A stretch of 64,000 nt of DNA from Micrococcales bacterium 72-143 (lineage in GTDB: Bacteria; Actinomycetota; Actinomycetes; Actinomycetales; Microbacteriaceae), in contig MKVM01000001.1 of the NCBI GenBank assembly GCA_001898835.1, positions 266,222-330,221 of the forward strand, given 5' to 3'. A program made the translations under genes and the position numbers. The notes beneath the pieces are model-generated. The model was not told the origin of the DNA and searched no databases. It saw only the letters and a program-made list of their open reading frames with translations. Positions 35,179 to 44,978 of this stretch are shown piece by piece (positions within the stretch are counted from its first letter, which is position 1; the number at the start of each line of letters is the position of its first letter).

Positions 35179-36564
35179 CTACTCCCCCTGCGGCTCCTCG
35201 CGTTTGGGCATGGGCTGCCCCGTGAGCAGGGCCCGGAGTCGCTCGAGGCGCGGCCCCACCTCGCGCTCGTAGCCGTTGCCGGTGGGGTCGTAGTAGCGGG
35301 TTCCCCGCAGTTCGTCGGGAAGGTACTGCTGCTCCGCCACGCTGTACGCGGCGTCGTGCGCGTACTTGTAGCCCTTGCCGTGGCCGAGGCGCTTGGCCCC
35401 CGGGTAGTGCGCGTCGCGCAGGTGCACCGGAACCCGCCCGATCCGACCGGCGCGGACATCCGCGATCGCCTTGTCGAGGGCCAGGTAGGAGGCGTTCGAC
35501 TTGGGCGCCGTCGCGAGGTACACGACCGCCTCCGCGAGGAGGATGCGCCCCTCCGGCATGCCGATCAGCTGCACCCCCTCGGCGGCGGACACCGCGACCG
35601 AGAGGGCGTTCGGATCGGCCATGCCGATGTCTTCCGCAGCGGAGATCATGATGCGGCGCGCGATGAACCGCGGGTCCTCCCCCGCCTCGATCATGCGGGC
35701 GAGGTAGTGGAGGGCGGCGTCGACATCCGAGCCGCGCACCGACTTGATGAACGCGCTGATGACGTCGTAGTGCTCGTCACCCTGCCGGTCGTAGCGCAGC
35801 AGCGCACGGTCGACCGTCGCCGCGACGATCTCGGCCGTGATCTCCGGCGTCCGCCCCTCCTCGCCCGTGCCGGGGGCGGCGGCGACGGTGGCGGCGGCCT
35901 CGAGCGCGGTGAGCGCTCGGCGCGCGTCGCCCGAGGCGAGCCGGATGATCGCGGCACGCGCGTCGGCGCTCAGCTCCACCACGCCGTCGAGGCCCCGCGG
36001 GTCGGCGACCGCGCGGTCGATCAGGACGCCGAGGTCGTCCTCGGAGAGCGGCTCGAGTGTGAGCAGCAGGGAGCGCGAGAGCAGCGGCGCGATGACCGAG
36101 AACGACGGGTTCTCGGTGGTCGCGGCGACGAGGATCACCCAGCCGTTCTCGACCCCCGGGAGCAGCGCGTCCTGCTGCGCCTTCGTGAAGCGGTGGATCT
36201 CGTCGAGGAACAGCACCGTCGAGACGCCGTAGAGGTCGCGGGTGGAGCGCGCCTCCTCCATCACCTGCCGCACGTCCTTGACGCCTGCCGTCACCGCGGA
36301 GAGCTCGACGAAGTGCCGCCCCGAGCTGCGCGCGATCGCCTGCGCCAGCGTCGTCTTGCCGGTTCCCGGCGGGCCCCACAGGATCACGGACACCGAGCCC
36401 GACGCCTCCGCCGCGTCGCGAGCTGTGGCATCGCGGGCCAGGTTCACGAGCGGCGAGCCCGCGCCCAGCAGGTGCCGCTGGCCCGCGACCTCCTCGAGCG
36501 AGGTGGGACGCATCCGCACGGCCAGTGGCGTCGACCCCGTGCGGAGTCCCTGCTGGCCGGTCAT
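35179..36564 (-). CDS. rarA: replication-associated recombination protein A (RarA/MgsA AAA ATPase)
   Basis: 461 aa. Clamp-loader-like AAA+ ATPase acting at stalled forks. The opening [20 protein letters not shown], Walker [13 protein letters not shown], Walker [20 protein letters not shown] and sensor region [12 protein letters not shown] are present. The C-terminal tetramer domain includes [20 protein letters not shown] and [26 protein letters not shown] 6 nt before the ATG hints at a leaderless transcript. Confidence 0.96.
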   Translation of the reverse strand: MTGQQGLRTGSTPLAVRMRPTSLEEVAGQRHLLGAGSPLVNLARDATARDAAEASGSVSVILWGPPGTGKTTLAQAIARSSGRHFVELSAVTAGVKDVRQVMEEARSTRDLYGVSTVLFLDEIHRFTKAQQDALLPGVENGWVILVAATTENPSFSVIAPLLSRSLLLTLEPLSEDDLGVLIDRAVADPRGLDGVVELSADARAAIIRLASGDARRALTALEAAATVAAAPGTGEEGRTPEITAEIVAATVDRALLRYDRQGDEHYDVISAFIKSVRGSDVDAALHYLARMIEAGEDPRFIARRIMISAAEDIGMADPNALSVAVSAAEGVQLIGMPEGRILLAEAVVYLATAPKSNASYLALDKAIADVRAGRIGRVPVHLRDAHYPGAKRLGHGKGYKYAHDAAYSVAEQQYLPDELRGTRYYDPTGNGYEREVGPRLERLRALLTGQPMPKREEPQGE

Positions 36565-36685
36565 GCGCTCATGCTAACCGGGGCGCCCGACGCGCGCCGT
36601 CGCCGGTTTGGAGCCCTCAGGAGGGCTCGTTAGAGTTCACGTGGGCCGCGAGGGATGCGGCCCGATCCGTGGGAGAGGACCGCGA

Positions 36686-37486
36686 GTGGCATCGAGTCGG
36701 CAGCAGCGCGACCAGCGGGAGGCGCGCGAGCGCCTCCGGGCATACCAGGCCCGCCAGGAGGTCCACGAGAAGCAGGGGCGCCGCCGCCGCCGGGACAACG
36801 TCCTCGCGATCGTGGGCGGCGTGCTCGTGGCGGCCCTCGCCGTGACGACCCAGGTGCTCTACTTCACCGCGGGTCCGGGTGCTCCGGCGCCGGCCCCGTC
36901 CGCATCCCCGTCGCCGAGCGCCGAGGCGGGCCAGAACATCGGTGCACCCGACGCCTCCCTCGCGGAGAATCGCGCGTGGACGGGCGAGCTCGTGCTGAAC
37001 GGCGACATCACGCTCGGCCTCTCGCTCGACGGCTCGAAGGCGCCGCAGGCGGTCGCCGGCTGGGTGCAGGATGCCGAGGACGGCTACTACACGGGCAAGA
37101 GCTGCCACCGCCTCGCCACCTCGGAGGGCTTCTCGTTCCTGCAGTGCGGGTCGCTCGACGGCACGGGCGCGGGTGACCCCTCCTTCTCCTACGGTCCCAT
37201 CGAGAACGCCCCGGCCGACAACATCTACCCGGCGGGCACGATCGCGATGGCGCGCGCCTCCGGGAACGCCTACAGCAACGGGCACCAGTTCTTCATCGTC
37301 ACCGCCGACACGACGCTTCCCTCGGATGCCGCGGGCGGTTACACGGTCGTCGGGATGATCACGAGCGGGCTCGACCAGCTCATCGCGCAGATCACCTCCG
37401 CGGGCATCGACCCGGACAAGCTCGACGGCACCGGCGCGGGGGCTCCGCTCGTACCCACCACCATCACGAGCCTGACCCTGCAATAG
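36686..37486 (+). CDS. membrane-anchored cyclophilin-type peptidyl-prolyl isomerase
   Basis: 266 aa from the GTG at 36686 (GAGAGG 7 nt upstream; VASSRQQRDQREARERLRAY). A basic coiled-coil-like N-terminus precedes one membrane helix (about 39-61, LAIVGGVLVAALAVTTQVLY) and a low-complexity Ala/Pro/Ser linker. The extracytoplasmic cyclophilin domain has HRLATSEGFSFLQCG, TIAMARASGNAYSNGHQFFIV and YTVVGMITSGLDQL. The usual FxxQxGD motif is degenerate (FLQCGSLDGTG), so isomerase activity may be reduced. Adjacent to the DUF349 and rel genes as in other actinobacteria. Confidence 0.9.
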   Translation: MASSRQQRDQREARERLRAYQARQEVHEKQGRRRRRDNVLAIVGGVLVAALAVTTQVLYFTAGPGAPAPAPSASPSPSAEAGQNIGAPDASLAENRAWTGELVLNGDITLGLSLDGSKAPQAVAGWVQDAEDGYYTGKSCHRLATSEGFSFLQCGSLDGTGAGDPSFSYGPIENAPADNIYPAGTIAMARASGNAYSNGHQFFIVTADTTLPSDAAGGYTVVGMITSGLDQLIAQITSAGIDPDKLDGTGAGAPLVPTTITSLTLQ

Positions 37487-37540
37487 GCTGACACGGGCCG
37501 GAGAGAGGCACCGGCCGACGACGCGAAAGCAGGAGATGCA

Positions 37541-38770
37541 GTGAGCGACGAGCAGACGGCCCCGTGGGGCCGCGTCGACGACGACGGCACGGTCTACGTC
37601 CGCGGGGCGGAGGGTGAACGGGCCGTCGGCCAGTACCCCGACGCCACCGCCGAGGAGGCCCTCGCCTACTACGAGCGCAAGTTCGCCGAACTCGAGGGGC
37701 AGGTGTCGCTCCTGGAGCAGCGGCTGCGGGGCGGCGCACCCGCGCAGGACGTCGCCAAGGCGGTCGCGGCGCTCTCCCCCACGATTCCCGCGGCGAACGC
37801 GGTGGGCGATCTGCAGAGCCTCTCCGATCGGCTCGCGAAGCTGCAGGAGTCCCTCGGTGAGGCCGCCGAGAAGCAGAGCGCCGAAGCCCAGCAGGCCGTC
37901 GCGGATGCGGTGGCCGAGCGGGAGGCGATCGTCGCCGAGGCGGAGGCCCTCGCCGCACAGGACCTCGCGAAGGCGCAGTGGAAGCAGGTGTCGACTCAGC
38001 TCGACGCGCTCTTCTCCCGCTGGCAGACGGCGCAGCACAGCGGCGCGCGCATCCCGAAGAAGGACGGCGACGAGCTCTGGAAGCGGTTCCGTGGCGCCCG
38101 CTCGACGATCGAGTCGGCGCGCAAGGCGTTCTTCGCCGAGCTCGACTCGGTGCACCGCGACGCGCGCGGCCGCAAGCAGACCCTCGTCGAGAAGGCGGAG
38201 GCCCTCGCCGACAAGGGTGCGGCGGGCATCCCCGAGTACCGTCGGCTGCTCGACGACTGGAAGGCCGCGGGCCGGGCGGGCAAGAAGGTCGACGACGCCC
38301 TCTGGGCGCGGTTCAAGGCCGCCGGCGATGTGCTCTACGGCGCGAAGGCCGAGTCCGACGCGGTCGAGAACGCCGAGTTCGGTGCCAACCTCGAGAAGAA
38401 GCTCGCCCTGCTCGACGAGGCCGAACCGCTCCTCGCGGCGACGGATCGCGTCGCGGCACGCACGACGCTCACCGACATCCAGCGCCGCTGGGACGAGATC
38501 GGCAAGGTGCCGCGCGATCAGGTTCGCGTGATCGAGGATCGCCTGCGCAAGATCGAGACGGCCGTGCGGAAGCTCGACGACGAGCACTGGAACCGCACCA
38601 ACCCCGAGAAGCAGGCGCGCTCCGAGGGCTTCGCAGCCCAGCTGGAGCAGGCCATCGCGAAGGCCGAGGACGAGCTCGCCGCGGCGAAGGCCGCCGGCGA
38701 CAAGCGACGGATCGCGAAGGCCGAGGAGGAGCTCGCCGCGAAGCGGGCCTGGCTGTCGGCGCTCGGCTGA
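37541..38770 (+). CDS. DUF349 domain-containing protein
   Basis: 409 aa, GTG start with AGGAG 5 nt upstream. After an N-terminal segment (WGRVDDDGTVYVRGAEGERA) the protein is almost wholly helical, with repeated DUF349 units (KQVSTQLDALFSRWQTAQ then LWKRFRGARSTIESARKAFF; YRRLLDDWKAAGRAGKK then LWARFKAAGDVLYGAK; DIQRRWDEIGKVPRDQ) and long coiled-coil stretches. Cytoplasmic. Function poorly known; conserved next to rel and the cyclophilin gene in actinobacteria. Confidence 0.9.
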   Translation: MSDEQTAPWGRVDDDGTVYVRGAEGERAVGQYPDATAEEALAYYERKFAELEGQVSLLEQRLRGGAPAQDVAKAVAALSPTIPAANAVGDLQSLSDRLAKLQESLGEAAEKQSAEAQQAVADAVAEREAIVAEAEALAAQDLAKAQWKQVSTQLDALFSRWQTAQHSGARIPKKDGDELWKRFRGARSTIESARKAFFAELDSVHRDARGRKQTLVEKAEALADKGAAGIPEYRRLLDDWKAAGRAGKKVDDALWARFKAAGDVLYGAKAESDAVENAEFGANLEKKLALLDEAEPLLAATDRVAARTTLTDIQRRWDEIGKVPRDQVRVIEDRLRKIETAVRKLDDEHWNRTNPEKQARSEGFAAQLEQAIAKAEDELAAAKAAGDKRRIAKAEEELAAKRAWLSALG

Positions 38771-38781
38771 CCCGCCTCGGG

Positions 38782-38806
38782 TTCTCCACAGCCCGCGTTC
38801 CCCACA
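38782..38806. other. pair of DnaA-box-like nonamers
   Basis: TTCTCCACA (38782-38790, a match to TTNTCCACA) and TTCCCCACA (38798-38806, one further mismatch) in direct orientation 16 bp apart, in the gap before the AbiEi-like gene. Such CCACA motifs are common in Microbacteriaceae intergenic DNA; a DnaA role is not shown. Confidence 0.3.
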
Positions 38807-38857
38807 GATCGGCCTCGATCGCGCATCGGCGGGGGCCGCGAGGTCCACGCTGAGGGG

Positions 38858-39400
38858 ATGACGCTGTTCCCCCTGCTCGACGGCCTGAGCGATGTCGAAC
38901 TGCAAGCCGCCGAGCTGGACGGGGAGTGCTACCGCCTGGGCGACGGCTTCCTGCCGATCGGCATGACCCCCACCGTCGAGTCACGCGCCGCCGCAGCGAT
39001 CGGTGCCCGCCCCACACGGCTCGTCGCCGCCCTCGGCACGGCGGCGTGGGTGTGGGGCGCCGCCGATCGCTTCCCGGCGCGCAGCGAGTACCTCGTCGCG
39101 CTCGACGCGCGCTGGCGACCTCCCGCGACCGAGCGCGCGCACATCGTCGAGAGCGTGCTCCGGCCCGGCGACGTCGTGCGATTCGGCGGCGCGATCGTCA
39201 CCTCGCCGCTCCGCACGGCGATCGACCTGGCGCGTTTCCGGGCGGAGTTCGGAAGCGTCGAGCGAACGGCGGTGCATGCTCTCGCGCACGTCGGGGGCTT
39301 CGAGCTCACCGACGCCCTCGCCGCGATGGACCGCGGCCGCAACCTCTCCGGCAAGCGCGCGGCCGCCGCGCGGCTGCGCGCCGCCCTCAGCCCGAGTTGA
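38858..39400 (+). CDS. solitary AbiEi-like protein
   Basis: 180 aa, ATG with GAGGGG just upstream. The pattern ELDGECYRLGDGFLPIG, ARPTRLVAALGTAAWVWG, VRFGGAIVTSPLRTAIDLAR and FELTDALAAMDRGRNLSGKR resembles the many solitary genes of Microbacteriaceae annotated as type IV toxin-antitoxin AbiEi-family antitoxins. No AbiEii-like nucleotidyltransferase toxin is adjacent. Its 3' end overlaps the convergent rel gene by 14 nt. Function unknown; antitoxin activity should not be assumed. Confidence 0.75.
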   Translation: MTLFPLLDGLSDVELQAAELDGECYRLGDGFLPIGMTPTVESRAAAAIGARPTRLVAALGTAAWVWGAADRFPARSEYLVALDARWRPPATERAHIVESVLRPGDVVRFGGAIVTSPLRTAIDLARFRAEFGSVERTAVHALAHVGGFELTDALAAMDRGRNLSGKRAAAARLRAALSPS

Positions 39401-41636
39401 CCCGGTAGACGTCGTACACGGCGTCGATCCGACGTACGGCGTTGAGCAGCCGATCGAGGTGCACGGTGTCGCCCATCTCGAACACGTAGCGGCTGATCGC
39501 CAGCCGGTCGCTCGAGGTCGAGACGCTGGCGGAGAGGATGTTGACGTGGTGCTCCGAGAGCACGCGCGTGATGTCGGACAGGAGGCCCGCCCGATCGAGC
39601 GCCTCGACCTGGATCTGCACGAGGAAGAGGCTCGAGGAGGTGGGAGCCCACTGCACGTCGATCATCCGATCCGGCTCGGCGAGCAGGTTCTTGACGTTGA
39701 CGCAGTCGGTACGGTGCACGGAGACACCGGCGCCGCGCGTCACGAACCCGACGATCTCGTCGCCCGGAACCGGCGTGCAGCACTTGGCGAGCTTGACGAG
39801 GATGTCGGGCGCACCGCGCACGAGCACGCCGGAGTCGCTCGGGCGCAACGCGCGCCCCCGGGCCTTCGGCGTGAACGCGAGGGTCTCCTCCTCGGCCTCC
39901 ACCTCCGTCTGCAGCGACGCCAGCACCTTCTCGATCACCGACTGCGTCGAGACGTGCCCTTCGCCGACGGCCGCGTAGAGCGCCTCCACGCCGTCGTAGC
40001 GCATCTGCGCGGCGACCGCGTTCACCACGTCCTGGCTCATGAGCTTCTGCAACGGCAGGTTCTGCTTCCGCATCGCCCGCGCGATCGAGTCCTTGCCCTG
40101 CTCGATCGCCTCCTCGCGGCGCTCCTTCGTGAACCAGCCGCGGATCTTGTTGCGCGCGCGGGCCGACTTCACGAAGTTCAACCAGTCCTGGCTCGGGCCG
40201 GCATCCGGGTTCTTGGAGGTGAAGATCTCGACGACGTCGCCCGAGTTGAGTGTCGACTCGAGGGGCACGAGGCGGCCGTTCACCTTGGCACCCATCGTGC
40301 GGTAGCCGATCTCGGTGTGCACCGCGAACGCGAAGTCGACGGGGGTCGCACCCGCCGGGAGGCCGATGACCTTGCCCTGCGGGGTGAAGACGTAGACCTC
40401 CTTCGCCCCGATCTCGAAGCGCAGGTTGTCGAGGAACTCCCCCGGGTCGGCCGTCTCCGCCTGCCAGTCGCTGATGTGGGCGAGCCAGGCCATCTCGGTG
40501 CCGGACTGCGCCGAGGAGTCGGCGCGCCCCGTCGCCATCCGCTCCTTGTACGCCCAGTGGGCGGCGACGCCGAACTCGGCGCGCTCGTGCATCTCGTGGG
40601 TGCGGATCTGGATCTCGACCGCCCGCCCCTTGGGGCCGATGACGGTCGTGTGGAGCGACTGGTAGAGGTTGAACTTGGGCGTCGCGATGTAGTCCTTGAA
40701 GCGGCCCGGGATGGGGTTCCAGCGCGCGTGGATGGCGCCGAGGACGGCGTAGCAGTCGCGGATCGACCCCACGAGCACGCGGATGCCGACGAGGTCGTAG
40801 ATCTCGTCGAACTCGCGACCGCGCAGCACCATCTTCTGGTAGATCGAGTAGTACTGCTTCGGGCGGCCGACCACCTGTCCCTTGATCCGGGAGCTGCGCA
40901 GGTCCTCACTCACGGCATCGATCACCTGCTGCACGAACTCCTCGCGCTGCGGGGTTCGGTCGCGCACGAGGCTCTCGATCTCGACGTAGAGCTTCGGGTA
41001 GAGCACCGCGAAGCTCAGGTCCTCGAGCTCCCACTTGATGGTCTGGATGCCGAGCCGGTGCGCGAGCGGCGCGTAGATCTCGAGGGTCTCCTGCGCCTTG
41101 CGCACGGCGGACTCCTGCGGCACGAACCCCCAGGTGCGGGCGTTGTGGAGCCGGTCCGCGAGCTTGATGATGAGAACCCGGATGTCTTTCGACATCGCGA
41201 CCACCATCTTGCGCACGGTCTCGGCCTGGGCCGAGTCGCCGTACTTGAGCTTGTCGAGCTTCGTGACCCCGTCGACGAGCATCGCGATCTCGTCGCCGAA
41301 GTCCGCGCGCACCATGTCGAGGGTGTACGAGGTGTCCTCGACCGTGTCGTGCAGGAGGGCCGCCGCGATCGTCTTGGGCCCGATGCCGAGGTCGGCGAGG
41401 ATCTGCGCGACCGCGACCGGGTGCGTGATGTACGGCTCACCACTGCGCCGCGTCTGGCCGTCGTGGGCTCGTTCCGCCGCCGTGTACGCGCGCTCGATGA
41501 GCGCGATGTCCGCCTTCGGATGATGCGACCGCACCGTCTTGAGGAGCCGGTCGACTGCACCGGTCGGCTGAGAGCGCGAGAACAGCCGCGGCAGCAGGGC
41601 GCGCCGGGATGCCGTGTTCTGCGTCTCGGTGCTCAT
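39387..41636 (-). CDS. rel: bifunctional (p)ppGpp synthetase/hydrolase Rel
   Basis: 749 aa. Domain order: HD hydrolase (His72 in YITHPVAVA; His96-Asp97 in ALLHDTVEDT; KLADRLHNART), RelA synthetase (GRPKQYYSIYQKM, RFKDYIATPKFNLYQSLHTT), TGS (VFTPQGKVIGLPAGATPVDF), conserved-cysteine region (KCCTPVPGDEIVGFVTRG) and C-terminal ACT. Both activities should be intact. Controls the stringent response. A TAGAAT -10 precedes the gene, so it has its own promoter downstream of secF. Confidence 0.98.
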   Translation of the reverse strand: MSTETQNTASRRALLPRLFSRSQPTGAVDRLLKTVRSHHPKADIALIERAYTAAERAHDGQTRRSGEPYITHPVAVAQILADLGIGPKTIAAALLHDTVEDTSYTLDMVRADFGDEIAMLVDGVTKLDKLKYGDSAQAETVRKMVVAMSKDIRVLIIKLADRLHNARTWGFVPQESAVRKAQETLEIYAPLAHRLGIQTIKWELEDLSFAVLYPKLYVEIESLVRDRTPQREEFVQQVIDAVSEDLRSSRIKGQVVGRPKQYYSIYQKMVLRGREFDEIYDLVGIRVLVGSIRDCYAVLGAIHARWNPIPGRFKDYIATPKFNLYQSLHTTVIGPKGRAVEIQIRTHEMHERAEFGVAAHWAYKERMATGRADSSAQSGTEMAWLAHISDWQAETADPGEFLDNLRFEIGAKEVYVFTPQGKVIGLPAGATPVDFAFAVHTEIGYRTMGAKVNGRLVPLESTLNSGDVVEIFTSKNPDAGPSQDWLNFVKSARARNKIRGWFTKERREEAIEQGKDSIARAMRKQNLPLQKLMSQDVVNAVAAQMRYDGVEALYAAVGEGHVSTQSVIEKVLASLQTEVEAEEETLAFTPKARGRALRPSDSGVLVRGAPDILVKLAKCCTPVPGDEIVGFVTRGAGVSVHRTDCVNVKNLLAEPDRMIDVQWAPTSSSLFLVQIQVEALDRAGLLSDITRVLSEHHVNILSASVSTSSDRLAISRYVFEMGDTVHLDRLLNAVRRIDAVYDVYRVNSG

Positions 41637-41658
41637 CGCGCGTCCTCCCGGACCTCTG

Positions 41659-41664
41659 ATTCTA
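41659..41664 (-). promoter_or_regulatory. candidate -10 of the rel promoter
   Basis: TAGAAT 22 nt before the rel ATG, with GGGAGG in between as ribosome-binding site; GGTGAC 16 nt upstream of the hexamer is a weak -35. Confidence 0.5.
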
Positions 41665-41689
41665 GGTGGGAGGCGCGCACGTCACCGGC

Positions 41690-42709
41690 TCAGGCGAGGA
41701 CCGCGTCGCCGCGGCGCTGCAGCACCCGCTTGTCGCGCTTCGCGATCTCCGGCTCGCCCTCGCGGAACAGCGAGTACAGCGGCGCGCCGAACGCGGGCGT
41801 CGAGTAGGTGCCCGCGATCGTGCCGACGAGCAGAGCGAGCGAGATGTCGCGCAGCGTATCGGCGCCCAGCACGAACGCACCGATGAAGAGGATCGCCGCG
41901 ACGGGGAGTGCTGCCACGACACCCGTGTTGATGGAGCGCACGAGGGTCTGGTTCACCGCGAGGTTCACCGCCTCGCCGAAGGTGCGCACGGAGTCGTCGC
42001 CCAGCTCGGCGGTGTTCTCGCGGATCTTGTCGAACACCACGACGGTGTCGTAGAGCGAGTAGCCGAGGATCGTGAGGAAGCCGATCACCGCCGCGGGCGT
42101 GATCTCCCAGCCGGTCGCCGCGTAGATGCCCACGCTGATGACGAGATCGTGCAGCAGCTTGAGGATGGCGGCGATCGACATCTTCCAGGTGCGGAAGTAC
42201 AACGCCATGAACACGAGGGCGAGGACGACGAACACGCCGAGCGCGCGGAGGGCGCTCCCCGTGATGTCCGCGCCCCAGGTGGCGCCGATGAAGGATGCCG
42301 AGACCGAGTCGGTCGCGTAGGCCTCCTTGAGGTTCGCGGTGACCTCCTGTGTCGCCGTGTCGGTGAGCTGGTCGGTCTGCACCCGCACGCCGTTGTCGCC
42401 GACCGTGCTGACGCGCACCACGGCATCCGCGACCACGTCGTGCACGGCCTTCTCCGCGAGGGAGACGTCGATCGGATCCGCGTGGCTCTCCGGGATCTCG
42501 GAGACCAGGAACTGGGAGCCGCCACGGAACTCGATGCCGAAGTTGAAGCCGTTCAGGAAGTTGCCGCCGCCGCGGATGAAGGGCACAGCGATAGAGGCGA
42601 TCATGAGGATCGCGGCGATCGTGAACCACATGCGACGCCGGCCGATGAAGTCGACGCTGCGCGCACCGGTGTAGAGGTCGTTGCCGAGACGCTGGAACGG
42701 TCCGGCCAT
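41690..42709 (-). CDS. secF: protein translocase subunit SecF
   Basis: 339 aa, six membrane helices. Opening FIGRRRMWFTIAAILMIASI, then FNFGIEFRGGSQFLV (D1-type motif), the family marks GWEITPAAVIGFLTILGYSL and YDTVVVFDKIRENT, and RSINTGVVAALPVAAI. Works with SecD as an RND-like, proton-driven pulling device on translocating proteins. The ATG overlaps the secD stop by 1 nt. The short C-terminal tail is basic. Confidence 0.97.
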   Translation of the reverse strand: MAGPFQRLGNDLYTGARSVDFIGRRRMWFTIAAILMIASIAVPFIRGGGNFLNGFNFGIEFRGGSQFLVSEIPESHADPIDVSLAEKAVHDVVADAVVRVSTVGDNGVRVQTDQLTDTATQEVTANLKEAYATDSVSASFIGATWGADITGSALRALGVFVVLALVFMALYFRTWKMSIAAILKLLHDLVISVGIYAATGWEITPAAVIGFLTILGYSLYDTVVVFDKIRENTAELGDDSVRTFGEAVNLAVNQTLVRSINTGVVAALPVAAILFIGAFVLGADTLRDISLALLVGTIAGTYSTPAFGAPLYSLFREGEPEIAKRDKRVLQRRGDAVLA

Positions 42710-44463
42710 CAGCGTGCCTCCTTCTTCCCGGACGCGTTCTTCTTCGCGCCACCCTTGTCGGCCGAGGCGGACTCGAGCTCGGCAGCCTTCCGCTCCGCGA
42801 TCGTCTGGCGACGCTCCGCCTCACGGCTCGCGCCGGCACGACGGGCGTCCTTCGAGATCCGGAACTCCGCGCGGCCGCGGTAGACCGCGCCGAGTGCGGT
42901 CGGATCGAGCCCGGATGCCGGATGCCCGCTCGAGAAGAACTTGGTCGTCGCCAGCAGCTGCAGCACGGGGTGCGTGAACAGGATGACGATGATGACGTCG
43001 ATGACCGTCGTCACACCCAGGGTCAGCGCGAAACCGCGGACCGAGCCCACCGCGAGCACGAACAGGATGACCGCCGAGAGCAGGTTCACGCTCTTCGCCG
43101 CGAGCACGGTGCGCAGCGCGCGCTTCCAGCCGGCCTCGACGGCGCCCACGAGGCCGCGTCCGTCGCGCAGCTCGTCGCGGATGCGCTCGAAGTACACGAT
43201 GAACGAGTCGGCCGTGAAGCCGATCGCGACGATGAGGCCGGCGATACCGGCGAGCGACAGGCGGTATCCCTCGCGCCACGACATGATGTTGACGACGAAG
43301 TAGGTGATGATGCCCGCGACCACGAGGGATGCGATCGTCACGGTGCCGAGCAGCCGGTACTGGAACAGCGAGTAGACGAACACCAGCAGCAGGCCGATGA
43401 GGCCCGCGATGAGCCCGCTCTGCAGCTGGCTGTTGCCGAGGGTCGCCGAGATCGTGTCGGTGGACTCGACGGCGAAGCCGACGGGCAGCGCGCCGAACTT
43501 GAGCTGGTCCGCGAGGGTCTTCGCCGACTCCTGGGTGAACCCGCCCGAGATCTGGGCGCGTCCGTCCGTGATCGCGACGTTCGCAGAAGGCGCGATCACG
43601 ACGGCGCCGTCGAGCACGACCGCGAAGCGGTTGCGCGGCGGGTCGAGCACGACGATACGCGTCGTGACCTTGCCGAACGCGTCGGTGCCCTCGGCGTTGA
43701 AGCTGAGGTTCACGACCCACTCTCCCGTGGACGCACCGGTCGAGGTGGTGCCCATGCCCGCCTGGGCGTCGGAGATGTCCGCGCCCTGCACCTCCACCGG
43801 ACCGAGCAGGTACTTCTCGGTGCGGCCCTGGTTGCACGTGATGAGCGGCTGCGCGGCGGGCGCGGCGCTCGCACCGGCGTCGTCGAGCTTGTCGCAGCTG
43901 AACGCGTCGTACTCGGCCTGCAGAGCGGGCGTGATCCACGCCGTGTCGGAGCCGTCGGTGGGTGTCGCCGTCGGGGTGTCGCTCGGCGCGGGGGTCTCGG
44001 GCGCATCCGGGTCGGCCGTCGCGTCGTCGCTCGGGCTGTCGGTCGGCGACACCGTCGAGGTGGACGGCGCACCGGCGAGCAGGACCGCGCGGAACTCCAT
44101 CTTGGCCGACTGCTTGATGCGCTCGAGGGTCTGCTGGTCGGGGGTGCCCGGGATCGAGATGACGATCTTGTCGCCCCCCTGGGTGGTGATCTCCGACTCG
44201 GAGACGCCCGCCGCGTCGATGCGGTTGCGGATGATCTCGACCGACTGCTGGAGCTGCTGCTCGCTGACGGTCTGACCGTCCTCGAGCGTCGGGGTCAGGA
44301 TGATCTGGGTGCCGCCCTCGAGGTCGAGGGCGAGCTTCGGAGCCCAGCCCCAGCCCCACCAGATCGCGCCCGCGGTGTTGAGCCCGACGAGCAGGATGAT
44401 GATGCCGGCCAGCCAGCCGAGCGAGCGCCAGGCCTTCCGGACCGGCGTGGAACGTGCGGCCAC
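42709..44463 (-). CDS. secD: protein translocase subunit SecD
   Basis: 584 aa. First membrane helix near residues 15-30, then LALDLEGGTQIILTP and the P1 domain (IRNRIDAAGVSESEITTQGG, ISIPGTPDQQTLERI). An acidic Asp/Pro/Ser/Thr-rich insert of ~50 residues lies inside P1, common in actinobacterial SecD. The C-terminal five-helix block contains GIAGLIVAIGFTADSFIVYF. Partner of SecF; cotranscribed with yajC. Confidence 0.97.
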   Translation of the reverse strand: MAARSTPVRKAWRSLGWLAGIIILLVGLNTAGAIWWGWGWAPKLALDLEGGTQIILTPTLEDGQTVSEQQLQQSVEIIRNRIDAAGVSESEITTQGGDKIVISIPGTPDQQTLERIKQSAKMEFRAVLLAGAPSTSTVSPTDSPSDDATADPDAPETPAPSDTPTATPTDGSDTAWITPALQAEYDAFSCDKLDDAGASAAPAAQPLITCNQGRTEKYLLGPVEVQGADISDAQAGMGTTSTGASTGEWVVNLSFNAEGTDAFGKVTTRIVVLDPPRNRFAVVLDGAVVIAPSANVAITDGRAQISGGFTQESAKTLADQLKFGALPVGFAVESTDTISATLGNSQLQSGLIAGLIGLLLVFVYSLFQYRLLGTVTIASLVVAGIITYFVVNIMSWREGYRLSLAGIAGLIVAIGFTADSFIVYFERIRDELRDGRGLVGAVEAGWKRALRTVLAAKSVNLLSAVILFVLAVGSVRGFALTLGVTTVIDVIIVILFTHPVLQLLATTKFFSSGHPASGLDPTALGAVYRGRAEFRISKDARRAGASREAERRQTIAERKAAELESASADKGGAKKNASGKKEAR

Positions 44464-44466
44464 CGG

Positions 44467-44901
44467 TTACTCGGCGGTCTCGGTCGGCTTCTTGCGCGGG
44501 CTGCGCTTCGGCTTCTCGATGCGCTCACCGAACTCCGGCTCGGTCGCATCCTCGACGGGCAGCTCGACGTCGGCGTCGGTCGCCTCCACGAGCTCCTCGT
44601 CCTCGGCCACGATGTCGTCATCGGCGTGCGCGAGCTCCTCCGGCTCGACCACGCGGACGATCGTCTGACGGTGCAGACGGAGCCTCGTGCCGGGTGTGGT
44701 CTCGACGATCGCCTCGTTCTTCTCGTCGTCGAGCGAGATGAGGGTGCCGAAGATGCCGTGCTGGGTCATGACCTCGGCACCGGGCACGAGCTTGTTCTGC
44801 ATCGTCTCGGCCTCGTTCTTGCGCTTCCGCGAACTGCGCCAGGTGAAGAAGATCATCACCACCAGGAGACCGGCGAGCAGGATCAGAGTGAAGTCAGGCA
44901 T
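44467..44901 (-). CDS. yajC: preprotein translocase subunit YajC
   Basis: 144 aa. One N-terminal helix (LILLAGLLVVMIFFTW), a basic stretch, then the YajC core (LVPGAEVMTQHGIFGTLISL, DDEKNEAIVETTPGTRLRL). The acidic C-terminal extension (EELAHADDDIVAEDEELVEA) makes it longer than the E. coli protein. It associates with SecDF. Located between ruvB and secD as in many bacteria. Confidence 0.95.
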   Translation of the reverse strand: MPDFTLILLAGLLVVMIFFTWRSSRKRKNEAETMQNKLVPGAEVMTQHGIFGTLISLDDEKNEAIVETTPGTRLRLHRQTIVRVVEPEELAHADDDIVAEDEELVEATDADVELPVEDATEPEFGERIEKPKRSPRKKPTETAE

Positions 44902-44978
44902 GTGAAGAAGAGGGCCTTCCGGGATGGATGGAGAACGGCGGTCAGCCTATGGGTGCGCGGCTTCGCGGTTCCCGAGAA

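Noticed and set aside
39003..41807. Plus-strand open frame opposite rel
   Set aside because: Overlaps the AbiEi-like gene in another frame and all of rel antisense; no protein-like features.
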